From assembly GCA_034933145.1 (NCBI GenBank), contig JAYFOA010000005.1, positions 1 to 18,944 on the forward strand: a DNA stretch of 18,944 nucleotides. The letters are read 5' to 3'. The DNA comes from UBA4644 sp034933145 (GTDB taxonomy: Bacteria; Bacillota; Clostridia; Oscillospirales; Butyricicoccaceae). Made by a program: the position numbers and the translations under genes. The notes beneath the pieces were generated by a model that saw only the letters and a list, made by a program, of their open reading frames with translations, was not told where the DNA came from and ran no database searches. Below are positions 7,437 through 13,913 of this stretch, in pieces (the first letter of the stretch is position 1; every line of letters begins with the position of its first letter).

Positions 7437-8097
7437 TCTTTTATATGCAGATCCCACCCTTTTGATATGTATTAAGCCGGTGGGAATATTGTCCCAATCT
7501 GATGGGAAAGAAGACCTTTCCGCCCTTTTGCGAGCGCAGGAAGGGCTTTCTTTTGTACAACCGGCCCATCGCCTGGATCGGGAAGCGGGTGGAATTGTGG
7601 CGCTCGCACCAACTTCCGCGGCGGCTGCTGTATTATCACGTTCGCTTGCAAAGGGTGAATGGAAAAAGACGTATCTTGCCATACTGAAAGGGGAGCCGGA
7701 ATCGCCGACAGGGGAGCTGCGGGATCTATTATTTCATGACGCCAATAGAAACAAAGCCTTTGTTGTCACCCATTATCGGAAGGGTGTACGGTCGGCTGTT
7801 CTTAGATATCGGACACTGGCACAGCAAAAGGGGCTGACGCTGCTGGCCGTGGAATTGCAGACCGGGCGGACTCACCAGATCCGGGTTCAGTTTTCTTCCC
7901 GCGGAACACCACTTCTGGGAGATGGTCGATACGGTGGAGGTACTGGGCAGCTGGCGCTTTGGAGTACACGGCTTGTACTGCCGCATCCTCAAACGAGAAA
8001 GCCAATGACTTTTTTCGCGCCACCGCCGGAAGAAGACCCCTGGCACTTCTTCCGAGACGAAATAACAAATCTTTCAGAACGTGATCTGATCATATGA
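7426..8097 (+). CDS. RluA-family RNA pseudouridine synthase
   Basis: A 223-residue enzyme expected to isomerise specific uridines in rRNA or tRNA to pseudouridine. The catalytic motif is HRLDREAGGI with Asp51 as nucleophile; the usual wording is HRLDxxTSG, so T and S are replaced by A and G here. The second signature GRTHQIRVQFSSRGTPLLGDGRYGG region (broken here as GRTHQIRVQF then LLGDGRYGG) is well conserved. There is no N-terminal S4 domain, so this is a short form. The ATG lies inside the end of the cyclase gene and has no clear ribosome binding site, suggesting coupled translation. Its stop overlaps the next start as ATGA. The RNA target cannot be told from sequence. Confidence 0.88.
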   Translation: MQINLLYADPTLLICIKPVGILSQSDGKEDLSALLRAQEGLSFVQPAHRLDREAGGIVALAPTSAAAAVLSRSLAKGEWKKTYLAILKGEPESPTGELRDLLFHDANRNKAFVVTHYRKGVRSAVLRYRTLAQQKGLTLLAVELQTGRTHQIRVQFSSRGTPLLGDGRYGGGTGQLALWSTRLVLPHPQTRKPMTFFAPPPEEDPWHFFRDEITNLSERDLII

Positions 8098-8966
8098 AGG
8101 AAAAAGCGCAGGTGAAATCAACCGGGAAAAAGCGCACGGGATTCAGTTGGATCGCGCGCCGTCTTGGTGTGCGCTATTTTGAAGATGGCGTAGGGCGCAG
8201 CGCAGCGGCACTGGCCTATTACCTGCTTTTTTCCCTTTTTCCGATGCTGATTTTTCTCAACTCTGTCATTGGTACTCTAAATATTTCCATGCCGGAACTA
8301 ATGCTTGAATTTGAGCGGGTGCTTCCAGCAGATGTGCAGGGCATCATCAGTGACTATCTGTCATATATAGGTGGATTAAAGCCTGGGACGCTGCTCTACG
8401 CTGGGCTGTTTCTGTCGGTTTGGATGCTGACTCGGTCGATCGGTATGCTGATGAGCGCCGTTCGCCGTGCCTATCGTGTCAAGACTCAGACCCGATTTTA
8501 TCTGGTAGTTGTCCCAGTACTCAGCGTCTTGCTGCTGCTCTCGGTTTTTATTATGCTGGCGATTTCCATGATCTCGACGCAGCTGCTTTACAAGGTAGAT
8601 GAATATATTCGCCTGCCGGCGGGTTTTATCCGCTTCTGGGGACTGCTGAGGCTGGCAATCGGTCCAGTTTATCTGTTTTTTGTACTCGCAGCATTCTATT
8701 GGATCGCCGGAGACCGGAATTATCGGTTTCGGCAGGCCCTTCCAGGTGCGGCAGGATCCCTGATCGCCTGGATGCTGGCCACCTGGGGATTTTCCTACTA
8801 TGTATCAAATCTGGGAAGGTATTCTCTGCTCTATGGTTCATTGGGCGCGATTATTGTGCTGATGCTATGGCTTTACCTAACCGGTACAATTCTGATCATG
8901 GGTGGGGAATTAAACGATATTATCGCAAGGCATAAAGCATTACAGCATAGGGAGGATAAAGCATGA
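8094..8966 (+). CDS. YihY/BrkB (virulence factor BrkB) family integral membrane protein
   Basis: A 290-residue polytopic membrane protein with about six hydrophobic segments. The family wording is visible in AAALAYYLLFSLFPML (helix 1 region), the central segment FYLVVVPVLSVLLLLSVF, FWGLLRLAIGPVYLFFVLAA, PGAAGSLIAWMLATWGFSYY and the C-terminal YGSLGAIIVLMLWLYLTGTI. A basic N-terminal tail precedes helix 1. The family was once misnamed ribonuclease BN; its biochemical function remains unclear and transport or envelope roles are only suggested. ATGA overlaps occur at both ends, so it is embedded in the operon. No clear ribosome binding site precedes its start. Confidence 0.88.
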   Translation: MKEKAQVKSTGKKRTGFSWIARRLGVRYFEDGVGRSAAALAYYLLFSLFPMLIFLNSVIGTLNISMPELMLEFERVLPADVQGIISDYLSYIGGLKPGTLLYAGLFLSVWMLTRSIGMLMSAVRRAYRVKTQTRFYLVVVPVLSVLLLLSVFIMLAISMISTQLLYKVDEYIRLPAGFIRFWGLLRLAIGPVYLFFVLAAFYWIAGDRNYRFRQALPGAAGSLIAWMLATWGFSYYVSNLGRYSLLYGSLGAIIVLMLWLYLTGTILIMGGELNDIIARHKALQHREDKA

Positions 8967-9928
8967 ATCGCACCATTGGCATCCATATCTCTTTCCCGAG
9001 TGGAGACAGAAATGAACGGATCCGTCAGGCCGCAGAGCGACTTGGCTTCACCGTCCGTTTTTTCGATGAAGTCCCGGCCGCGAGCGACATTGCGGACTGT
9101 GAAGTCCTGTTCGGAATGTTTCCGCCGCAGCTGTTGAAAGATGCAAAGGCGCTGCGATGGATGCAGTGTTCTTTTGCCGGTGTAGACCGATATACCGTGG
9201 GAGACATTTTCTATAATGACCAGGTTGCGTTGACCAACGCCGCCGGGGCGTACGGTATCACGATTTCGGAGCATATGATCTGTACACTGCTGATGATGAT
9301 GCGTCGTATGCCGGAATATTCCGTCTTGGTTGCACAGCGCGGCTGGAAGATTATCGGGGACATCCGTTCGATTTATGACAGCCAGGTTACGGTGGTCGGC
9401 ATGGGGGATATCGGCACATGCTTTGGCAGCCGCTGTGCCGCGTTGGGAGCTAAGGTAAGCGGTGTACGTCGCCGTTCGGGAAAAGATATACCGGACTGGT
9501 GCCGGCAAGTCTGGCCGACCGAACAGCTATGCGATGCGATGGCCAATGCGGATGTGGTGGCCATCAGCGTTCCAGGGACTCCTCAAACGCGTCATATGTT
9601 TTCCGCACGGGAATTTGCCGCGATGAAAGACGGCGCGTATTTTCTCAACGTGGGGCGGGGAACGACGGTGGACCAGCAGGCGCTGTTCAATGCTCTGAAA
9701 TCCGGAAAACTGGCCGGTGCGGCCGTTGATGTTACAGATCCGGAGCCGCTGCCGAAGGATCATTTCCTTTGGGATGCGCCAAATCTGCTGCTGACACCCC
9801 ATGTTTCGGGCAACATGTCTCTGGAAAAGACCTGTGAACTGGTGATGGACATATTCCTCGAAAACCTGGAAAGGTATGTGACGGGAAAGCCGCTGCGCCA
9901 TGTAGTTGATTTAAAGGCCGGGTACTGA
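8963..9928 (+). CDS. D-isomer-specific 2-hydroxyacid dehydrogenase
   Basis: A 321-residue NAD(P)-dependent oxidoreductase that should interconvert a 2-keto acid and a D-2-hydroxy acid. The nucleotide-binding motif is VGMGDIG (145-151). The catalytic set is Arg232 in NVGRG, Glu261 in DPEPLP and His280 in TPHVSG, all present. The strand-2 end reads VSGVRRRS rather than an acidic residue, which favours NADPH over NADH (inference). The wording resembles the phosphoglycerate/glyoxylate-reductase-like subgroup, but the substrate cannot be named. GGGAGG stands before the ATG, which overlaps the previous stop as ATGA. A GTG-started HutD gene follows after 2 nt. Confidence 0.9.
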   Translation: MNRTIGIHISFPSGDRNERIRQAAERLGFTVRFFDEVPAASDIADCEVLFGMFPPQLLKDAKALRWMQCSFAGVDRYTVGDIFYNDQVALTNAAGAYGITISEHMICTLLMMMRRMPEYSVLVAQRGWKIIGDIRSIYDSQVTVVGMGDIGTCFGSRCAALGAKVSGVRRRSGKDIPDWCRQVWPTEQLCDAMANADVVAISVPGTPQTRHMFSAREFAAMKDGAYFLNVGRGTTVDQQALFNALKSGKLAGAAVDVTDPEPLPKDHFLWDAPNLLLTPHVSGNMSLEKTCELVMDIFLENLERYVTGKPLRHVVDLKAGY

Positions 9929-9930
9929 TC

Positions 9931-10521
9931 GTGAAAATCTTACACCAGGCAAAGGCGGCTTGCCCCTCTGTCCGTTGGTCCGGTGGTACGACTACGGAGC
10001 TTTTGATCTGGCCGCCGGAGGCCAGCTATTCCGGGCGTGATTTTCTCTTTCGTCTCTCTTCCGCAAGTGTTGAGACAGAGGAAAGCGTATTTACTTTACT
10101 TCCTGGTATTGTTCGCTGGATCACGCCGCTGAGCGGCGGTTTTACGCTGACACATAGGTCACATCACAGCAAAACACTGCATCCCTATGAGATCGATCAC
10201 TTTTGCGGAGGGTGGGAAACCCAATGCCGGGGAACGGGCATGGACTTTAATTTAATGTTGCGCGGCAGCAGCGGGATGCTGCAGTGCATTTTTGGAGAGA
10301 CGATGCTGGCTGCGCAGGGGGCGGCCGCCCTATGCTTTTATTTTCCGCAGGGTGGAAGCTGTCGGCAAGCCGATACGTTTTATAGATTGAATGAACATGA
10401 ACTTTTGACGTTTTTCCTTTCGCAAAACGAGACGCTGCAGCTGCAAATAAATGCCACTGTAGTTTTGTATGCGCATATTGACATTCCGAACGCTTATCAC
10501 ATTTTATTGGAGGAGCTGTAA
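9931..10521 (+). CDS. HutD/Ves family cupin-like protein
   Basis: A 196-residue protein of the HutD family, a double-cupin fold found with histidine utilisation genes in many bacteria. Visible family marks are RWSGGTTTELLIWPP (15-29), FLFRLSSASVETEESVFTLLPGI split across 38-60, the WITPLSGGFTL core and FCGGWETQCRGTGMDFNLMLR near 91-111. It lacks any visible enzyme motif; proposed roles are small-molecule (formylglutamate-type) sensing or limiting histidine breakdown. The GTG start is 2 nt after the dehydrogenase stop, with only a distant AAAGG (9913-9917). No hutH, hutU, hutI or hutG gene is in the window, so the name hutD is not transferred. Confidence 0.85.
   Translation: MKILHQAKAACPSVRWSGGTTTELLIWPPEASYSGRDFLFRLSSASVETEESVFTLLPGIVRWITPLSGGFTLTHRSHHSKTLHPYEIDHFCGGWETQCRGTGMDFNLMLRGSSGMLQCIFGETMLAAQGAAALCFYFPQGGSCRQADTFYRLNEHELLTFFLSQNETLQLQINATVVLYAHIDIPNAYHILLEEL
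10509..10514 (+). promoter_or_regulatory. Ribosome binding site that sets the iadA start
   Basis: GGAGGA inside the end of the HutD gene is 8 nt before the GTG at 10523. An in-frame ATG at 10469 lies deep in the HutD gene with no such site and would add residues unlike the family. Confidence 0.75.
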
Positions 10522-10522
10522 C

Positions 10523-11653
10523 GTGCTGAAGTTATTGAAAAACCTGTATGCTTTACGCGATGGGAAGGTGAGACCGTCGGAGATTCTGATTTCCGATCGA
10601 CGAATCGCGGAGATCTCAGAACGAATCGAATGTGCTTATTCGAAATTGGAACTTGTGGATTGCGGTGGAATGACCGTGGTCCCCGGATATATAGATCAGC
10701 ATGTACATATCACCGGTGGCGGCGGGGAAGGCGGCTTTTCCAATCAGGTGCCACCGCTGCGGGTAAGCGATGCGATTCAGGGTGGAGTGACTACCCTTGT
10801 TGGACTGTTAGGGACCGACGGCACCTCTCGAAGCGTAGAAAACCTATTGGCCAAGACAAAGGGGCTGCAGGAAGAGGGCCTAACGGCTTATTGTCTGACT
10901 GGCTCTTATGATTATCCCAGCCCGACGATTACCGGCTCGGTGCGGAAAGATATCATGCTGTTTGATGAGATTATCGGCGTGAAGATTGCCCATTCCGATC
11001 ACCGAAGCAGCGGCTTGACCCGGGATGAGATGGTACGGCTGGCCTGTGAGGCACGAACGGGTGGCCTTCTTTCTGGTAAGCCTGGAGTGGTGCATATTCA
11101 TATGGGCACTGGTCGCAATGGCCTGAAAATGATCATGGACATCGTCAATACCACAGATATTCCCGTGTCGATTTTCCGACCGACACATCTCGGTCGGCAT
11201 CTGGACGAGGCGATAGCATTTGCTGAGATGGGCGGCTATATCGACTTTACGGCGGGAACCGATCCGGCACATACCGCAAAATTGGTTGCCGAGGCCCTTC
11301 GCCGTGCGCCCAAAGGCCTGGTAACTTTGAGCTCTGACGGTAACGGGAGCATGCCGGTGTGGAATGAACGAAAAGAGATGATCGGGATTGCGGCGGGGCG
11401 GATCACTGCCGATCATGATACAGTAAAGGCCTTGGTACGTGAGGAAGGTCTTGCACTTTCAGATGCCGTCTCCGTACTGACCGAAAATGTAGCGCGTGCG
11501 CTCGGCTTGTATCCCCGCAAGGGTCTGTTGGCAGAAGGTGCGGATGCCGATCTGCTGCTCTTGGATGAAGCGCTGGATATCCAGATGGTGATGGCCGGTG
11601 GACGTATCCTTTCCCGCGCCGGCAGCCTGACTTTCCGACCGAAATTTTTTTGA
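10523..11653 (+). CDS. iadA: Isoaspartyl (beta-aspartyl) dipeptidase
   Basis: A 376-residue amidohydrolase-superfamily (M38) zinc peptidase that splits beta-aspartyl dipeptides released from isoaspartate-damaged proteins. The two-metal site is readable: His60 and His62 (QHVH), carboxylated Lys154 (GVKIAHSDH), His193 (HIHMGTG), His222 (PTHLGRH) and Asp272 (SSDGNGS). The GGGGEGG loop after the HxH motif and SYDYPSPT are typical of IadA rather than dihydroorotase. No signal peptide, so it is cytosolic. The GTG start is 1 nt after the HutD stop and it is the last gene of the operon, followed by a strong terminator. Confidence 0.94.
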   Translation: MLKLLKNLYALRDGKVRPSEILISDRRIAEISERIECAYSKLELVDCGGMTVVPGYIDQHVHITGGGGEGGFSNQVPPLRVSDAIQGGVTTLVGLLGTDGTSRSVENLLAKTKGLQEEGLTAYCLTGSYDYPSPTITGSVRKDIMLFDEIIGVKIAHSDHRSSGLTRDEMVRLACEARTGGLLSGKPGVVHIHMGTGRNGLKMIMDIVNTTDIPVSIFRPTHLGRHLDEAIAFAEMGGYIDFTAGTDPAHTAKLVAEALRRAPKGLVTLSSDGNGSMPVWNERKEMIGIAAGRITADHDTVKALVREEGLALSDAVSVLTENVARALGLYPRKGLLAEGADADLLLLDEALDIQMVMAGGRILSRAGSLTFRPKFF

Positions 11654-11660
11654 ATCAATG

Positions 11661-11691
11661 AAAGTGCTGCAAAATAATTTTGCAGCACTTT
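11661..11691. terminator. Terminator after iadA
   Basis: AAAGTGCTGCAAAAT (11661-11675) and ATTTTGCAGCACTTT (11677-11691) form a perfect 15-bp inverted repeat around one base. In RNA the inner A/U pairs would open into a small loop, leaving a strong GUGCUGC stem followed by UUUGUC. The symmetry would allow termination from either strand. Confidence 0.85.
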
Positions 11692-11712
11692 GTCAAAATT
11701 AACAATTTAGAT

Positions 11713-11761
11713 ACCACTCATTTGTCAAAATGGTCTATAATTCGAATGACAAAGGAGTGGT
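11713..11761. promoter_or_regulatory. Interrupted 15-bp inverted repeat framing the -10
   Basis: ACCACTCATTTGTCA (11713-11727) and TGACAAAGGAGTGGT (11747-11761) are inverted copies with one mismatch, separated by 19 nt that hold TATAAT. The right arm contains the ribosome binding site AAAGGAG. It may be an operator pair or, for read-through RNA, a hairpin that hides the ribosome binding site. Confidence 0.55.
11736..11741 (+). promoter_or_regulatory. Probable -10 element for the glycosidase-domain gene
   Basis: A perfect TATAAT lies 23 nt before the GTG start. At 17-nt spacing the -35 position reads ACCACT (11713-11718), a poor match, and no TG extension precedes the hexamer. The promoter therefore looks weak or activator-dependent. 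Confidence 0.5.
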
Positions 11762-11764
11762 TTT

Positions 11765-12991
11765 GTGACGAATTATGTCGAGGCTCCTATCAATCAGCCC
11801 AAAGGCCGCCATGCAAAACCTAAGGTGGTTCATCGGCATTTTTTACGCAACTTTATTCTGACGCTGATGCTGATTGCAGGATTATATAATATTGCTATTT
11901 TTTCCAATATCCCTTTTATTGAAAAATGGCGTGGCATCTACATTGAGACAGCGATGGGGACCATGACCCATCAATGGTTGGCCACAGCGTTTATTCCGAA
12001 GCAGATTATCGAACAGGTGATGGCGGAGCGGACGAATGTAGAGGATGCGCAGAACTCCCTGTCTACCGGCAGCTGGAAAATTGATCGCCCGGATGGGGAT
12101 CCAACGCGAAAGTGGAGCAAACTAAAAAAAGATTTTTCCACGCTGTATTCGGAAATCAATCGGGATACACTGGATGCTTTCTTGAAGAAAAATGGAGATT
12201 GTCTGGACGAAGACGGTTATCTGGTAATTGACAAGGCTGGACTGGACGATGAGGACACCGGGATTCGAACCATACAGGGGGACCGGGTGCTCGCATTGGA
12301 TACGCGAAATGGGATTGTGATTCTTCGGCATGATGGAGACCAGTATGTTTCCCGCATGGCAATTGTCAAAACGCCTTCCCAGATTGATGTAGGGCTGGCA
12401 CCGGAATATGGCACAGTGGGTGCGATCATCGCAGATATCTGCAATTACAACGGCGCAGTGCTGGGTATTAATGCTTCCGGCTTTTATGATCCCAACGGGC
12501 ATGGCAATGGAGCGGAAGCCTATGGCCTGATGATCTCCGGTGGGGAGAAGCTCTGTTCCAGCGTGGGAAGCAATTATAAGATGCTGGGGTTCGATACTGG
12601 TGATACGCTGCATATAGGGCGGTATGATGATACTAGTTTTTTCCGTGACGCGGTAGAGTTTAAACCAATCCTTGTGCTCGACGGGGAGCAGATGGTCGAC
12701 GGCAGCGCCGGGTGGGGAATTCAGCCGCGCTCTGCTATCGGGCAGCGGAGCAATGGAGAGACACTTCTGCTGATCGTGGACGGCCGTGCACCGGGTTATT
12801 CCGTCGGGGCCACAGTAGGAGAACTGGCGGAGCTGATGATGGATTATGGGGCAGAACAGGCAATCAACCTGGACGGTGGATCTTCCAGTGTAATGTGGTA
12901 CAATGGCCGTGTGATCAGCAAACCGTCGGCCGCGGATAAGGTGAACGGAAGGCGGATGCCTAATGGATTTCTGGTTATGCCCGCCGAATGA
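11765..12991 (+). CDS. Membrane-anchored phosphodiester glycosidase (NAGPA) domain protein
   Basis: A 408-residue protein with a basic N-terminus, one transmembrane segment at about 28-48 and an extracytoplasmic body. Residues 50-200 are not recognised. About 200-405 is a NAGPA-type domain, named for the mammalian enzyme that uncovers mannose-6-phosphate, with the marks GINASGFYDPNG (234-245), QPRSAIGQ (320-327), LLIVDGR (335-341) and NLDGGSSSVM (368-377). Bacterial members are linked to exopolysaccharide or cell-wall glycan turnover, but the substrate is unknown. The GTG at 11765 has AAAGGAG 7 nt upstream. It appears to be a single-gene unit between two terminators. It points toward the minus-strand lipoprotein gene. 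Confidence 0.87.
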   Translation: MTNYVEAPINQPKGRHAKPKVVHRHFLRNFILTLMLIAGLYNIAIFSNIPFIEKWRGIYIETAMGTMTHQWLATAFIPKQIIEQVMAERTNVEDAQNSLSTGSWKIDRPDGDPTRKWSKLKKDFSTLYSEINRDTLDAFLKKNGDCLDEDGYLVIDKAGLDDEDTGIRTIQGDRVLALDTRNGIVILRHDGDQYVSRMAIVKTPSQIDVGLAPEYGTVGAIIADICNYNGAVLGINASGFYDPNGHGNGAEAYGLMISGGEKLCSSVGSNYKMLGFDTGDTLHIGRYDDTSFFRDAVEFKPILVLDGEQMVDGSAGWGIQPRSAIGQRSNGETLLLIVDGRAPGYSVGATVGELAELMMDYGAEQAINLDGGSSSVMWYNGRVISKPSAADKVNGRRMPNGFLVMPAE

Positions 12992-13097
12992 TATCTGTGT
13001 TTGCTGTTTCTTAACATTACATCGACGCGTCAACGCAGACAAAAACACTATGGAATCCGTCTGCTGTTTGCTGCCAGAGACAAAAATGCTATAAATA

Positions 13098-13128
13098 AAA
13101 CTGCCGGGGCTTTCCGCTCCGGCAGTTT
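13098..13128. terminator. Bidirectional terminator between convergent genes
   Basis: AAACTGCCGGGGC (13098-13110) pairs with GCTCCGGCAGTTT (13116-13128) over 13 bp with one G-U pair and a TTTCC loop. On the plus strand it runs into a T-rich stretch, and on the minus strand into TTTATTTAT. It therefore serves the glycosidase gene and the lipoprotein gene, whose stop codon begins 3 nt away. Confidence 0.88.
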
Positions 13129-13130
13129 CC

Positions 13131-13655
13131 TTATTTTGCGATTCGGCTAATGGCAAAGACTACATTATCACCTGATGTGGTCATCTGGACGTGGGCGTCA
13201 TCCTTTTCCCAGACATCGTCTATACTGTCTCCGTAGCGTTCCTTCAGATCCGTTTTCCATTTATCAGCAACTGTCTTATTGACTGTGACAGCGACTGTTT
13301 GGATCTTCATATCCGCATCTTTTACAAATGTGACGTTCGCATCTTCTCCTAGGATGGTCGTCTTAAAGACTCGGTTTCCGGTGGCGTCGTCGCTGAGAGT
13401 CGCATTCTGCCCCATGGCGGCATCCACATCCGTATCTTGCTTCCCGATAAGTGAAAACAGTTTATCGGCGGTCATATCTTCGTCCAGATCACCGAGGGAA
13501 GGCGGTACGGCATTATCATTCGTATCGTTGTCGTTCGGTGTGTTCTGGTTTTGCTCCTGCCCGGTATCTTTAGTTTTGTCGTTCTGGCTACAGCCGGCAC
13601 ATAACGCCAGTATCAGCAGACAGCAAATAAGGAAAACCCAGCCTGCTCGTTTCAT
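13131..13655 (-). CDS. Small lipoprotein of unknown function
   Basis: A 174-residue secreted protein. The N-terminus has Met-Lys-Arg, a hydrophobic core and LALCAGC ending in Cys22, a lipobox for lipid attachment (Cys at -3 is less common). Residues 23-55 form an Asn/Asp/Gln-rich spacer. The rest (about 56-174) is a compact alpha/beta domain that I cannot assign; it contains NRVFKTTILGEDANVTFV and ends VQMTTSGDNVVFAISRIAK. The ATG at 13655 has AGGAGG 9 nt upstream; a longer in-frame start at 13739 would bury the signal peptide. It appears monocistronic. The lipoprotein call is sound; the function is unknown. Confidence 0.85.
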   Translation of the reverse strand: MKRAGWVFLICCLLILALCAGCSQNDKTKDTGQEQNQNTPNDNDTNDNAVPPSLGDLDEDMTADKLFSLIGKQDTDVDAAMGQNATLSDDATGNRVFKTTILGEDANVTFVKDADMKIQTVAVTVNKTVADKWKTDLKERYGDSIDDVWEKDDAHVQMTTSGDNVVFAISRIAK

Positions 13656-13767
13656 TTTATTTTTCCTCCTGATCTTGGTTTCGGAAATAGTTTGTGAAAC
13701 AAGCAGGTATTTCATGCTGAAACGACAGATAAAAAGCATTGAATATTTGGAAATACAAGGGGATAAT

Positions 13768-13788
13768 GAAATATTATGAAAATATTTC
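13768..13788. repeat. AT-rich 8-bp inverted repeat upstream of the lipoprotein gene
   Basis: GAAATATT (13768-13775) and AATATTTC (13781-13788) are perfect inverted arms around a 5-nt loop. On the minus strand this overlaps a weak candidate promoter, TTGCAT (13793-13798) and TAATAT (13771-13776) with 16-nt spacing. It lies about 113 nt before the lipoprotein start. Confidence 0.35.
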
Positions 13789-13806
13789 CGCTATGCAAAA
13801 CGGAAA

Positions 13807-13825
13807 GCCCGGCTGTTTGCCGGGC
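13807..13825 (-). terminator. Probable sigK terminator
   Basis: GCCCGGC/GCCGGGC arms of 7 bp enclose a 5-nt loop. Read on the minus strand the stem is followed by TTTCCGTTTTGC, a partial U-tract. It lies about 90 nt past the sigK stop and before the lipoprotein leader. A weaker CAGACG/CGTCTG hairpin is closer to the stop. Confidence 0.7.
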
Positions 13826-13913
13826 GTAACGTACAAAATTCCGTTTATACAGAAGTATGGCATGCAGAAATTTGAGAATTCAATTTTCTGTGCAGACGAC
13901 GCACCGTCTGGAG

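Noticed and set aside
11713..11761. Invertible (phase-variable) promoter
   Set aside because: The arms frame a -10, but a 19-nt spacer is far too short for known site-specific inversion, and no recombinase gene is nearby.
12992..13097. Possible small RNA or hairpin (GCAGAC/GTCTGC) after the glycosidase gene
   Set aside because: Six-base arms with an 18-nt loop and no promoter; the strong terminator just downstream explains the region.
12122..13156. 344-residue open frame on the minus strand
   Set aside because: It is antisense to the NAGPA-domain gene, has a composition unlike real proteins, no ribosome binding site, and runs through the shared terminator.
13279..13779. 166-residue open frame on the plus strand
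   Set aside because: It mirrors the lipoprotein gene and its leader; Ser-rich composition and no supporting start signal.
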